Positions 43,501-53,085 of a stretch of 64,000 nt of DNA are shown here, one piece after another (position 1 is the first letter of the stretch; every line of letters begins with the position of its first letter). The translations under genes and the position numbers were made by a program. The notes under the pieces were generated by a model. It ran no database searches. It saw only the letters and a list, made by a program, of their open reading frames with translations, and was not told where the DNA came from. Source of the DNA: Rhizobiaceae bacterium (GTDB taxonomy: Bacteria > Pseudomonadota > Alphaproteobacteria > Rhizobiales > Rhizobiaceae); contig JAEPQK010000002.1 in assembly GCA_017640615.1 (NCBI GenBank), forward strand, positions 310,001 to 374,000, written 5' to 3'.

Positions 43501-44309
43501 ACAGCAGCAATGCAATTGGAATGGTGGTGAAGGTGCTCTTGCTGGCGCTGGTCGCCTGGCTCCTGCCGGTGGTCGCGCTGGTCTACATCCTGTTTGGCAT
43601 TGTCGATGTGGCCCGCCACAAGAACATCGATGGCGCGCTGCTGAAAAGCTATTTCCTCGGCAATGGCGTGCTCACCTGGCTGCTCACGCCTTTCAACCTG
43701 ATCACCGACCTGATCAGCGGGCGCAATCCCGTGATCTGGCGCCCGGAGGATTTTTCGGGCGAGCACCGCGAGGAGATCGAGGACCTTCTCAAGGCCTTTG
43801 ACGACAACAAGGAGACGATCGTCTCCGAGATCGGCAAGCAGATGGAAGGCAAGAAGCGCGGCATGGTCTTCTTCAAATGGTACGACCGGCCGGGTGACCA
43901 GAGCATCGCGGATTTCAACCGCGAGTGGAAATACATCAAGACCATCGGCGTCTCGGTGTTCAATGCCAAGGAGGCGACGCGGCTGCACTACGGCCCGGTG
44001 CGGGTCACCGTGCGGCTGCTCTACAACCTCAATCCGCGCAAGAGCGACGACATCTTCCTCGAGGTCGACGGCAAGAAATACTTCTGGCACGAGGACCCGC
44101 TGATCATCTTCGACGACACGGTGAACCACCGCTCCATCAATGGCGAGGACTGGCCGCGCTTCGTGGCTTTTGTCGACGTGCTACGCCCCTCGCGCTTTAC
44201 TGCGCTGCAAAACGCAATGGTGGCCATCGTGGCCGCCTGCCAGAAATTCAATGGCGTCTTCTACACCAACTGGACGCAGATGAAGATGAAGGGCCAGGCC
44301 AAGGGCTGA
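43497..44309 (+). CDS. Aspartyl/asparaginyl beta-hydroxylase family protein, membrane anchored
   Basis: 270 aa. An N-terminal transmembrane segment (residues ~8-35, MVVKVLLLALVAWLLPVVAL) and a linker precede a 2-oxoglutarate/Fe(II) hydroxylase-like domain. Fe ligands are visible as His164 in RLHYGPVRV and His211 in IIFDDTVNHRSIN, with the 2OG-binding Arg221 in WPRFVAFVDVLRP. The His-His spacing (47) is close to that in human AspH (46), so the site looks intact. It would hydroxylate Asp/Asn or a small molecule at the membrane; the substrate is unknown. Coupled to the DUF559 gene. Confidence 0.83.
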   Translation: MNSSNAIGMVVKVLLLALVAWLLPVVALVYILFGIVDVARHKNIDGALLKSYFLGNGVLTWLLTPFNLITDLISGRNPVIWRPEDFSGEHREEIEDLLKAFDDNKETIVSEIGKQMEGKKRGMVFFKWYDRPGDQSIADFNREWKYIKTIGVSVFNAKEATRLHYGPVRVTVRLLYNLNPRKSDDIFLEVDGKKYFWHEDPLIIFDDTVNHRSINGEDWPRFVAFVDVLRPSRFTALQNAMVAIVAACQKFNGVFYTNWTQMKMKGQAKG

Positions 44310-44324
44310 GGGGAGGGCACGACG

Positions 44325-44708
44325 ATGATCGACCACGCAGGTATCAGCGTTTCGGATTGGGGAAAGTCGAAGGCGTTTTACGATGCAGCCTTTGCCGCGA
44401 TTGGCGCGAAGTTGCTCATGACCGTGCCGAAAGAATTCACCGATGACGCCAATGTCGGCGGGTACGGCCGCTCAAAGCCCGATTTCTGGCTCCATGAAGG
44501 CGGCGAGCCGGGCCCCGGCCGGCATTATGCATTCCGTGTTGCCAGCCGCGGCGAGGTCGACGCGTTCTATGAAGCTGCGATGTCAGCCGGAGGCCGTGAT
44601 AACGGCAAGCCCGGACCGCGGCCGCATTATCACGAACACTACTACGGTGCCTTCGTGCTCGACCCCGACGGCAACAATGTCGAAGCCGTTTGCCACGAGG
44701 CGGAGTGA
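44325..44708 (+). CDS. VOC family (glyoxalase/bleomycin resistance fold) protein
   Basis: 127-aa single VOC domain made of two beta-alpha-beta-beta-beta halves. MIDHAGISVSDWGKSKAFYDAAF starts the first with a His metal-ligand position; HYAFRVASRGEVDAFYEAAM begins the second and YGAFVLDPDGNNVEAVCHE gives the closing Glu ligand. Members include glyoxalases and dioxygenases; the reaction here is unknown. It lies 15 bases after the hydroxylase-like gene and seven before the first GFA gene. Confidence 0.88.
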   Translation: MIDHAGISVSDWGKSKAFYDAAFAAIGAKLLMTVPKEFTDDANVGGYGRSKPDFWLHEGGEPGPGRHYAFRVASRGEVDAFYEAAMSAGGRDNGKPGPRPHYHEHYYGAFVLDPDGNNVEAVCHEAE

Positions 44709-44715
44709 CGGAACC

Positions 44716-45200
44716 ATGAGCCTCGACAACAAACCAGTTTACACTGGCGGGTGCCAATGCGGCGCGGTGCGCTTTCGTGTCGAGGGCCGGCTTCGCAACG
44801 CGTCGGTCTGCCACTGCCGCATGTGTCAAAAGGCCTTCGGCAGTTTTTATGCGCCGCTGGCCACCGCTCCGAAGGATGGTCTTACGTGGACGCGCGGCGA
44901 GCCGAAGCGCTACCGCTCTTCCAACCATGTTCTGCGCGGCTTCTGCGCCGAATGCGGCACGCCGCTCACATTCGAGGCGCCGGACGGCGTGGCGCTTGCA
45001 ATCGGCGCCTTCGACCATCCCGAAGAGGTGATGCCCACAAAACAGTGGGGCGTGGAAGGCAAACTGCCTTATGCCGACGATATCCCGTCGCTGCCCCACC
45101 GGGAAACGATGGACGATGTCGGAGATGCGTCCTACCTGAGGACGCTGGTGAACTTCCAGCACCCCGATCACGATACGGAAAGCTGGCCGGAGGATCGGTC

Positions 45201-45204
<4 letters not shown>
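44716..45204 (+). CDS. GFA family zinc-binding protein, copy 1
   Basis: 162 aa of the glutathione-dependent formaldehyde-activating (GFA) family. Zinc cysteines: GGCQCGAVRF, CHCRMCQKAFG and GFCAECGTPLTF, the full CxC / CxCxxC / CxxC set. Family members bind zinc and some react with glutathione-formaldehyde adducts, but most are uncharacterised. ATG at 44716. The stop overlaps the GTG start of a second GFA gene, a tandem pair that probably arose by duplication. Confidence 0.9.
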
Positions 45205-46657
<1,453 letters not shown>

Positions 46658-46659
46658 AT

Positions 46660-48276
46660 ATGACCAAAAAACGCATCTACCTCTTCGACACCACGCTCAG
46701 AGACGGCCAGCAGACGCCGGGCGTCGACTTTTCGGTCGAGGACAAGATCGTCATTGCGCAAATGCTGGACGAGTTCGGCCTCGACTATGTCGAAGGCGGC
46801 TATCCCGGTGCGAACCCCACCGACACGCAGTTCTTTGAGGAAAAGCGTACGAAGAGATCGTCATTCGTCGCCTTCGGCATGACCAAGCGCGCCGGCGTTT
46901 CGGTGTCGAATGATCCGGGCGTTGCCGCGCTGCTGCAATCCAAGTCCGACGCAATCTGCTACGTCGCCAAGGCGTGGGACTATCATGTGCGCGTCGCGCT
47001 CGGCTGCACCAACGACGAAAATTTGGAATCGATCAGCCAGTCGGTCGAGGCCGCAAACGACGCCGGCAAGGAGACAATGGTCGATTGCGAGCATTTCTTC
47101 GACGGCTACAAGGCAAATCCCGACTATGCGCTGGCCTGCGCCAAGGCAGCTTATGATGCGGGCGCGCGGTGGGTGGTGTTGTGCGACACCAATGGCGGCA
47201 CGCAGCCATCCGAGCTGCGCGAGATCGTGGCCGCGGTCATAGCAGCCGGCATCCCGGGCGACAGGCTGGGCATCCACGCACATGACGATACGGGTCAGGC
47301 AGTCGCCAACAGTCTCGCGGCGGTGGAGGCCGGCGTGCGTCAGGTGCAGGGCACGCTGAACGGCATTGGCGAGCGCTGCGGCAACGCCAATCTCGTTTCG
47401 ATCATCCCGACGCTGATGCTGAAGCCCGCCTATGCCGACCGTTTCGAGACCGGCATTTCCGCGGATGCGCTGGCCGACATCACGCGGCTCTCGCGCGCCT
47501 TCGATGAACTGCTCAACCGCGCGCCCGAAACGCAGGCGCCCTATGTCGGCTCCTCCGCCTTTGCCACGAAGGCTGGCATTCATGCCTCGGCATTGCTGAA
47601 AGAGCCTGAAACCTATGAGCACGTGCCGCCTGAAACGGTGGGCAATCTGCGCCGTGTCATGGTGTCCGATCAGGGCGGCAAGTCGAACTTCATTGCCGAA
47701 CTGAAGCGTCGCGGCATTGAGGTTGCCAAGGACGATCCGCGCCTCGACACGCTGGTTTCGCTGGTCAAGGACCGCGAGGCGCAGGGTTATGCTTATGAAG
47801 GCGCGGACGCAAGCTTCGATCTTTTGGCGCGCCGCACGCTGGGCAAGGTGCCGAAATTCTTCGAGGTAGAGTCCTTTCGGGTAATGGTTGAACGCCGGCA
47901 CAATGCGCTCGGCGAGCTCGTCACGGTCACCGAGGCGGTCGTCAAGGTCACGGTTGACGGCGACAGCCGCATGTCGGTCGCAGAATCAAGCCATGGCCCG
48001 GTCAATGCTCTCGACATCGCGCTGCGCAAGGATCTCGGCCGCTATCAGGACGAGATCGCCGACATGGAATTGGTCGACTTCAAGGTCCGTATCCTCAATG
48101 GCGGCACCGAAGCGATCACCCGCGTGCTGATTGAATCGCACGACGCGACTGGCGCCAGATGGTGGACGGTGGGCGTGTCTGACAACATCATCGACGCCTC
48201 GTTCCAGGCGCTGATGGACGCCATCAACTTCAAGCTGGTGAAGAACCGCGACGCGAAGGTGATTGCAGCGGAGTAG
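46660..48276 (+). CDS. cimA: (R)-citramalate synthase
   Basis: 538-aa enzyme of the LeuA/CimA family condensing pyruvate and acetyl-CoA to citramalate, which gives 2-oxobutyrate for isoleucine without threonine. The TIM barrel has DTTLRDGQQTPGVDFS, HAHDDTGQAVANSLAAV and NGIGERCGNANL; the C-terminal regulatory domain (~residues 395-520) includes GEASFDLLARR-like GADASFDLLARRTLG. The CimA subgroup fits better than LeuA from the VDFSVEDKIVIAQMLDE start and overall length. ATG at 46660, two bases after pip; the upstream extension is in another frame of pip. Confidence 0.92.
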   Translation: MTKKRIYLFDTTLRDGQQTPGVDFSVEDKIVIAQMLDEFGLDYVEGGYPGANPTDTQFFEEKRTKRSSFVAFGMTKRAGVSVSNDPGVAALLQSKSDAICYVAKAWDYHVRVALGCTNDENLESISQSVEAANDAGKETMVDCEHFFDGYKANPDYALACAKAAYDAGARWVVLCDTNGGTQPSELREIVAAVIAAGIPGDRLGIHAHDDTGQAVANSLAAVEAGVRQVQGTLNGIGERCGNANLVSIIPTLMLKPAYADRFETGISADALADITRLSRAFDELLNRAPETQAPYVGSSAFATKAGIHASALLKEPETYEHVPPETVGNLRRVMVSDQGGKSNFIAELKRRGIEVAKDDPRLDTLVSLVKDREAQGYAYEGADASFDLLARRTLGKVPKFFEVESFRVMVERRHNALGELVTVTEAVVKVTVDGDSRMSVAESSHGPVNALDIALRKDLGRYQDEIADMELVDFKVRILNGGTEAITRVLIESHDATGARWWTVGVSDNIIDASFQALMDAINFKLVKNRDAKVIAAE

Positions 48277-48409
48277 CTGGCCACGCTCCTCCGCTGCAAG
48301 ACCAGGGGCCAAGCACCCGACCCTCAACAAAAATCGATGGTTGGATCACAATTATGCGCTGGTTTGGCCGAGCCGCGTGGACTACCCCCCATGGCACATG
48401 GAGACCGTT

Positions 48410-49360
48410 ATGCAGGCCAGACATTCCCAGTCGGCGCCAGGAGAAGGGGCGACTGCCAGCCCGGTCGAAGCCGGGAAGGGCGACAGCGCGCGCGGCCTCT
48501 TCTTCGCGCTCTCGGCCTATGGCCTTTGGGGGTTCCTGCCGCTTTACATGAAGGCGGTGGCGCATATTCCAGCGCATGAAGTTCTGGCCCACCGCATCCT
48601 GTGGTCGGTTCCTGTCGCTGGCATCCTGCTACTTATCCTGCGCCGCACGGCTGATATCACCGCCGCGCTCAAATCACCGCGCACATTGGCGATGGCGGTG
48701 CTGACGGCAGCCATCATCTCCACGAACTGGGGCACCTATGTGTGGGCGATTGCCGCCGACCGCACGGTGGAAACGGCCCTCGGCTATTACATCAACCCGC
48801 TGGTGACTGTGGCGCTCGGCGCGCTGCTTCTAGGCGAGAAGCTCACCCGGCTGCAACTCGTCGCGGTAGCACTCGCCGTCGTGGCGGTTGCGATCCTCAC
48901 TGTTGCGACCGGCGGCTTGCCCTGGGTCTCGCTCTTCCTTGCCTTCACCTTCGCGGCCTATGGCTATCTGCGCAAAACCCTGCCGATCGGCCCCAGCCAG
49001 GGCTTCTTCCTCGAAGTGGTGATCTTGCTGCCCTTCGCTCTTGGCTGGGCGATCTGGCTGGCTGCCAGCGGGCAAGGCCATTTCAGCCCGGCGAACCCTG
49101 CTGATTTCTGGTTACTGATGTTCGCAGGGCCCGCCACGGCGGTGCCGCTCATCCTCTATGCTTTCGGCGCCAAGCTGCTGCGCATCACCACCATCGGCAT
49201 CACGCAATACACCGCGCCGACCATGATTGCCGCGATCGGCGTCTTCGTATTCGGCGAACCATTCGGCACCGAGCGCATCGTCGCATTCGCGCTCATCTGG
49301 ACGGCGCTCGCGCTCTACACATGGTCGATGTTCCGCAGCCAGAAAACCACGGAAAACTAG
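48410..49360 (+). CDS. rarD: EamA-family transporter RarD
   Basis: 316-aa inner-membrane protein with ten hydrophobic segments, drug/metabolite transporter superfamily. RarD features: GLFFALSAYGLWGFLPLYMKAV, HRILWSVPVAG, NWGTYVWAI and ETALGYYINPLVTVALGALLLGEKL, and the second half ITQYTAPTMIAAIGVFVFGEPF. Substrate unknown despite the historical link with chloramphenicol sensitivity. ATG at 48410 is preferred because GGAG lies seven bases upstream; ATG 48398 is an alternative. Confidence 0.91.
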   Translation: MQARHSQSAPGEGATASPVEAGKGDSARGLFFALSAYGLWGFLPLYMKAVAHIPAHEVLAHRILWSVPVAGILLLILRRTADITAALKSPRTLAMAVLTAAIISTNWGTYVWAIAADRTVETALGYYINPLVTVALGALLLGEKLTRLQLVAVALAVVAVAILTVATGGLPWVSLFLAFTFAAYGYLRKTLPIGPSQGFFLEVVILLPFALGWAIWLAASGQGHFSPANPADFWLLMFAGPATAVPLILYAFGAKLLRITTIGITQYTAPTMIAAIGVFVFGEPFGTERIVAFALIWTALALYTWSMFRSQKTTEN

Positions 49361-49362
49361 CG

Positions 49363-50046
49363 ATGTACGAATTGGTGATTGCCAACAAGAACTACTCTTC
49401 CTGGTCGCTCAGGCCTTGGGTGCTGATGCGGGCAAAAGGCATCGCCTTCACCGAAAAACTGATCCCTTTTCCGGGCGGCGACAGCTACGCGACGTTCCGC
49501 CCGCACACGCCGTCCGGTCGTGTTCCCTGCCTGGTCGATAGCGGTAACCCGATCTGGGATTCGCTGGCGATCGCGGAATTTCTCGCCGAGCGGCATGAAG
49601 GCGTCTGGCCTGCGAACGCCGAGGCGCGAGCTTGGGCGCGTTGCGCGGCGGCCGAGATGCACTCCTCGTTCGAGACGCTGCGCGCCGTCTGCCCGATGAA
49701 TTGCGGCTTGCGTGTCAGTCTCACGAAGCGGCCGCCGATGCTGGAGCGCGACATCGCCCGCATTGGTGAACTCTGGAATGAAGGCATCTCCCGCTTTGGC
49801 GGACCATATCTTGCGGGCGATAGCTTCACCGCCGTCGACGCCTTTTTCGCACCGGTCGTTTTCCGCGCCAACAGCTTCGGCCTGACCTTCGGCGGCGAGG
49901 CCGACAGCTATGTCGAGCGCATGCTCGCCGAGCCAGCGATGCAGGAATGGTACGAAGCAGCACTGCTCGAACCTTATCGCGAGCCGGGCCATGAGGAAGA
50001 AGCAGCGCCGTTCGGCGAAATCACCGCCGATTACCGCAAAGGCTAA
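49363..50046 (+). CDS. Glutathione S-transferase family protein
   Basis: 227 aa. The N-terminal thioredoxin-fold domain begins YELVIANKNYSSWSLRPWVLM, with the Ser of NYSSWS in the usual position of the glutathione-activating residue, and has the cis-Pro segment SGRVPCLVD and DSLAIAEFLAE. An all-helical C-terminal domain follows (DSFTAVDAFFAPVVFRANSF). The subgroup resembles uncharacterised bacterial YfcF/GST-like proteins. The gene begins two bases after the rarD stop. Confidence 0.9.
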   Translation: MYELVIANKNYSSWSLRPWVLMRAKGIAFTEKLIPFPGGDSYATFRPHTPSGRVPCLVDSGNPIWDSLAIAEFLAERHEGVWPANAEARAWARCAAAEMHSSFETLRAVCPMNCGLRVSLTKRPPMLERDIARIGELWNEGISRFGGPYLAGDSFTAVDAFFAPVVFRANSFGLTFGGEADSYVERMLAEPAMQEWYEAALLEPYREPGHEEEAAPFGEITADYRKG

Positions 50047-50648
50047 AGCTTTTCGATTATCGCTTCGTCGGCGCCGTTCGTTTCGCCGGTCGCCGCTTCC
50101 AGAATCGCAGGAACGATCCGGTCGGCCTCGTCAACGACGAGCGGCTTGATCAGATGCGTGCTGTGCAAGAAACCTTCAGCCTCCATATGGTCGATCAGCG
50201 CCAGCATGGGATTCCAGAATCCAGCTATGTTAGCGAAAACAATGGGCTTTTTATGCCGGCCTAGCTGCGCCCAGGTCATGATTTCCACGATCTCTTCCAC
50301 CGTGCCAATGCCACCCGGCATTGCCACGAATGCGTCCGATTTCTCGTACATCATATGCTTGCGGGTGTGCATATCTTCGACAACGACCAGGTCGTTTATC
50401 GCCTGCTGAGAGGCCTCCGATGCTTCCTTGCGGATCAGGAAGCGCGGAATGATGCCTGTCACGCTGCCCCCGGCCTGGGCGGTGCCCTCGGCGACCGCGC
50501 CCATAATGCCGTGCGTGCCACCGCCGTAGACGAGAGTCAGCCCGGCCTCGGCGAGCGATCTGCCAAGCGTGCGGGCAGAGTTTTGGTAGATGTCGGAACG
50601 GCCCGGAGAAGAGCCGCAATAAACGCAGACGGATCGGATGTTGCTCAT
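50043..50648 (-). CDS. LOG family protein (putative nucleoside-monophosphate phosphoribohydrolase)
   Basis: 201 aa of the TIGR00730/LOG family. The diagnostic PGGIGTVEEIVEIMTW (PGGxGTxxE) and the preceding MHTRKHMM are present, with LVYGGGTHGIMGAVAEGT near the N-terminus. Members hydrolyse AMP or cytokinin ribotides to the free base and ribose 5-phosphate. ATG at 50648 (MSNIRSVCVYCGSSPG) chosen because the family begins there. Convergent with the GST gene, overlapping by four bases at the stops. Confidence 0.91.
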   Translation of the reverse strand: MSNIRSVCVYCGSSPGRSDIYQNSARTLGRSLAEAGLTLVYGGGTHGIMGAVAEGTAQAGGSVTGIIPRFLIRKEASEASQQAINDLVVVEDMHTRKHMMYEKSDAFVAMPGGIGTVEEIVEIMTWAQLGRHKKPIVFANIAGFWNPMLALIDHMEAEGFLHSTHLIKPLVVDEADRIVPAILEAATGETNGADEAIIEKL

Positions 50649-50762
50649 ATGATTTTTAGGCCCAAGCGTCACCTGATGGTCAAGATGCGCACCCGGCGTT
50701 TTTCTTGTTAGCCCCCTGAAAACACGCTACACCTGCGGCAAATATCGTGAAGGAAGTCTGAG

Positions 50763-52676
50763 ATGATCGCCAACTGGGTCAAGGTTCTGTGGATACTGAT
50801 CGGCGGCACGGCCGCCGCAGCAGGCGCGGCCTACGTCGGCGGGGTATTCGACAAGCCCGAGCCAGGTAGCGCGCCTGTGGAGGCAGCGGTCCAGCAGAAG
50901 CCGGCGGGCCAGACCGGCACCGGCAAGGAAGCAACTGGCGAAGCCGCAACCACCGAGGCTGATGCTTCGGCTGGCGAGACCGGCGAGAAGGAAGAGCAGG
51001 TCGCATCGCTTCCGCCATCGGATACCGCAACCGAGACCGAGGCAGCGCCGGCTGGCGGCGAACCCGCGGCGGCAGCTCCTGCCGACGGTGCGGAGCCGGC
51101 GGTTCCGGTGTTTGATCTGGTACGCGTCGAGCCTGATGGCTCAGTGGTGATCGCCGGCAATGCGGCGCCCGGTTCGGTCGTTGAGTTGATCGCCGGTGCT
51201 TCGGTCATCGGCACGGCGACTGCCGGCGACACTGGTGACTTCGCAGTCGTCCTCGATGACCCGCTTAAGCCGGGCGACTATACGGTCGTGTTGCGCGCGA
51301 CCAGCGGCGACAATCTCGTCGCGAGTTCGACGCAGACGGCGGTGATCGCCGTTCCGGAATCGGAGAACGGTCAGGTTCTGGCGCTGGTCGAAGAGCCCGG
51401 TCAGCCGAGCCGTCTCATCACGGTGCCGAGCGTGCCGAAGCCTGCGGAGCCTGCAGCGGAAGCGACAGAGACAGCCGCCGCCGAGGCGGTCGCGGAAGAA
51501 AAACCTCAGGAAAACGCCGCGGCAGAAAACGTGGCTGCGGCTGAGCAGCCGGCAGAGCCGGAGACCACGCTCGCAGGCGACACGCAGGTTGCAGAGGCGG
51601 CGGACGCCGATGCAGCCAAGCCGGAAGAAAACACTGAAGTTGCGGCGGCGACCGACAATGCCACTGCAACTGAAACCGACGCGGGCACGACCGCCGCAGC
51701 TACTGACAGCGGCTCTGCAACGGCAACGGCTGCTGCCGAAACCGACAGCGATACTTCCGCTGCGCCGGTCGAAAATCAGGCCGTAGCGGCACTCGATACG
51801 CAGGAAGAGCCAGCCGAGCCGGCCAAGCCTGTCGTCACAGCACCGGCGCGTATTGCGGTCGAGGCGGTCGAGATCGAGGGCCGTGACGTCTTTGTTGCCG
51901 GCCGCTCCGAGGCTGGCTCCACCGTTCGTGTCTACGCCAATGACATTCTGCTCGGGCAGGCCGTTGCCTCCGAGGCTGGCCGCTTCCTGATCGAGGCTGA
52001 GCGCGACTTGCCGGTCGGCGACTACATCGTGCGCGCCGACATGTTAAAGACCGGTACCGCCGATGTCGTGGCGCGTGCCGCCGTGCCTTTCGAGCGCGAG
52101 CCGGGCGAAAACGTTGCCGCCGTTGCGCCGCCGCAGCCGGCTTCCGCGCCCGCCGCTCAGGAAGAAACCGCTCAGGCATCGGCTGAAGGCGCTGACGACA
52201 CCATGGCGAAACCCGCTACCGAGGCGGCGGCTGCTGAATCGGCCAGCGGCGATACCGCGAAGCCTGAGGAAAAGCAGGTTGCCGCACTCGAAGGCGATGC
52301 CGCCACTTCAAGCGACACCGCAGCAGACGGCAGCACCATGCAGGCAGCCGTGTCGACCGATACGGGCACGGACGCCTCCGCAAACAACGCTGCCGAGGCC
52401 ACGGCGCCGAAGCTCGAAAGTGTTGGTGGCGCCGTCATCATCAGGCGCGGCGACACGCTATGGCGTCTGTCGCGCCGCGTTTATGGCCGTGGCGTGCGCT
52501 ACACCACGATCTATCTTGCCAACCAGAACCAGATCGCCGACCCCGACAAGATCTGGCCGGGTCAGGTGTTTTCCGTACCGTCCGAAACGGATGAGGGCGA
52601 AGAGGCCGATATGTCCGCCGTCGCCGAGCAAATGGCCGATCCGGACGAAGGCTCAGGCGAGGTCGTAACCCGCTAA
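50763..52676 (+). CDS. LysM-domain envelope protein with two Ig-like repeats and Ala/Glu-rich linkers
   Basis: 637 aa. An N-terminal membrane anchor or signal (VKVLWILIGGTAAAAGAAYVGG) precedes long Ala/Glu/Thr-rich stretches. Two related Ig-like units lie at ~115-190 (VRVEPDGSVVIAGNAAPGSVVE) and ~360-435 (AVEIEGRDVFVAGRSEAGSTVR). The C-terminal LysM (~560-612; VIIRRGDTLWRLSRRVYGRG, IWPGQVFSVP) should bind peptidoglycan. This architecture suggests a periplasmic spacer protein anchored in the membrane at one end and bound to the wall at the other. Function unknown; LysM proteins with Ig-like units are common in rhizobia. Confidence 0.87.
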   Translation: MIANWVKVLWILIGGTAAAAGAAYVGGVFDKPEPGSAPVEAAVQQKPAGQTGTGKEATGEAATTEADASAGETGEKEEQVASLPPSDTATETEAAPAGGEPAAAAPADGAEPAVPVFDLVRVEPDGSVVIAGNAAPGSVVELIAGASVIGTATAGDTGDFAVVLDDPLKPGDYTVVLRATSGDNLVASSTQTAVIAVPESENGQVLALVEEPGQPSRLITVPSVPKPAEPAAEATETAAAEAVAEEKPQENAAAENVAAAEQPAEPETTLAGDTQVAEAADADAAKPEENTEVAAATDNATATETDAGTTAAATDSGSATATAAAETDSDTSAAPVENQAVAALDTQEEPAEPAKPVVTAPARIAVEAVEIEGRDVFVAGRSEAGSTVRVYANDILLGQAVASEAGRFLIEAERDLPVGDYIVRADMLKTGTADVVARAAVPFEREPGENVAAVAPPQPASAPAAQEETAQASAEGADDTMAKPATEAAAAESASGDTAKPEEKQVAALEGDAATSSDTAADGSTMQAAVSTDTGTDASANNAAEATAPKLESVGGAVIIRRGDTLWRLSRRVYGRGVRYTTIYLANQNQIADPDKIWPGQVFSVPSETDEGEEADMSAVAEQMADPDEGSGEVVTR

Positions 52677-52716
52677 CATAGCGAGACATCCCGAAAGCGG
52701 GTTGCCTCAGCACGAA

Positions 52717-52736
52717 TCATCGTCTATCGTCGATGA
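52717..52736. promoter_or_regulatory. Candidate ArsR operator
   Basis: TCATCG / CGATGA inverted repeat with eight-base spacer ends four bases before the ArsR-family start codon, in the place expected for an autoregulatory operator. Arms are short, so confidence is modest. Confidence 0.4.
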
Positions 52737-52739
52737 ACG

Positions 52740-53063
52740 ATGAAAGAATCCGAAACCACTGGCGTTGAATTTCTTGCTGCGCGGCTCAATGCGCTGGCGC
52801 ACCCGGCCAGGCTGTGCATCCTCACCAATCTAGCGCGGCAAGGCTGCTGCGCTTGCTGCAAGGATGTGGTGAGCCAGCTCGATCTGGCGCAATCCACCGT
52901 CTCGCAGCACCTCAAGATTTTGGTCGAGGCAGGGCTGGTGAATCTCACCCGGCAGGGCACGCGGTCGCTGTACGAGGTCGATCGCCCCGCGCTCGAGGCG
53001 CTTTCCGGCTCGGTGACCAATCTCTTGGCAAAATGCTGTGACGGCCCTTGCACGGCCGACTAA
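52740..53063 (+). CDS. ArsR-family transcriptional repressor, cysteine-rich
   Basis: 107-aa winged-helix repressor. LAARLNALAHPARLCILTNL and the recognition helix DLAQSTVSQHLKILVEAGLV are standard. Eight cysteines stand out: Cys26, the run CCACC at 36-40 at the alpha-3 position where ArsR-type metal sites lie, and CC at 99-100 plus Cys104 at the C-terminus. A metal or reactive thiol ligand is likely. The stop overlaps or abuts the start of an Atm1-type exporter, its probable target. Confidence 0.88.
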   Translation: MKESETTGVEFLAARLNALAHPARLCILTNLARQGCCACCKDVVSQLDLAQSTVSQHLKILVEAGLVNLTRQGTRSLYEVDRPALEALSGSVTNLLAKCCDGPCTAD

Positions 53064-53085
53064 ACCGACAATCCAGGTAAATCCA

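Noticed and set aside
46861-47901. 346-aa minus-strand open frame
   Set aside because: Antisense of cimA; composition is Arg/His-rich as expected for a shadow.
50763-52676. Ala/Glu repeats of the LysM protein as DNA tandem repeats
   Set aside because: The amino-acid pattern is repetitive, but the DNA has no regular unit length.
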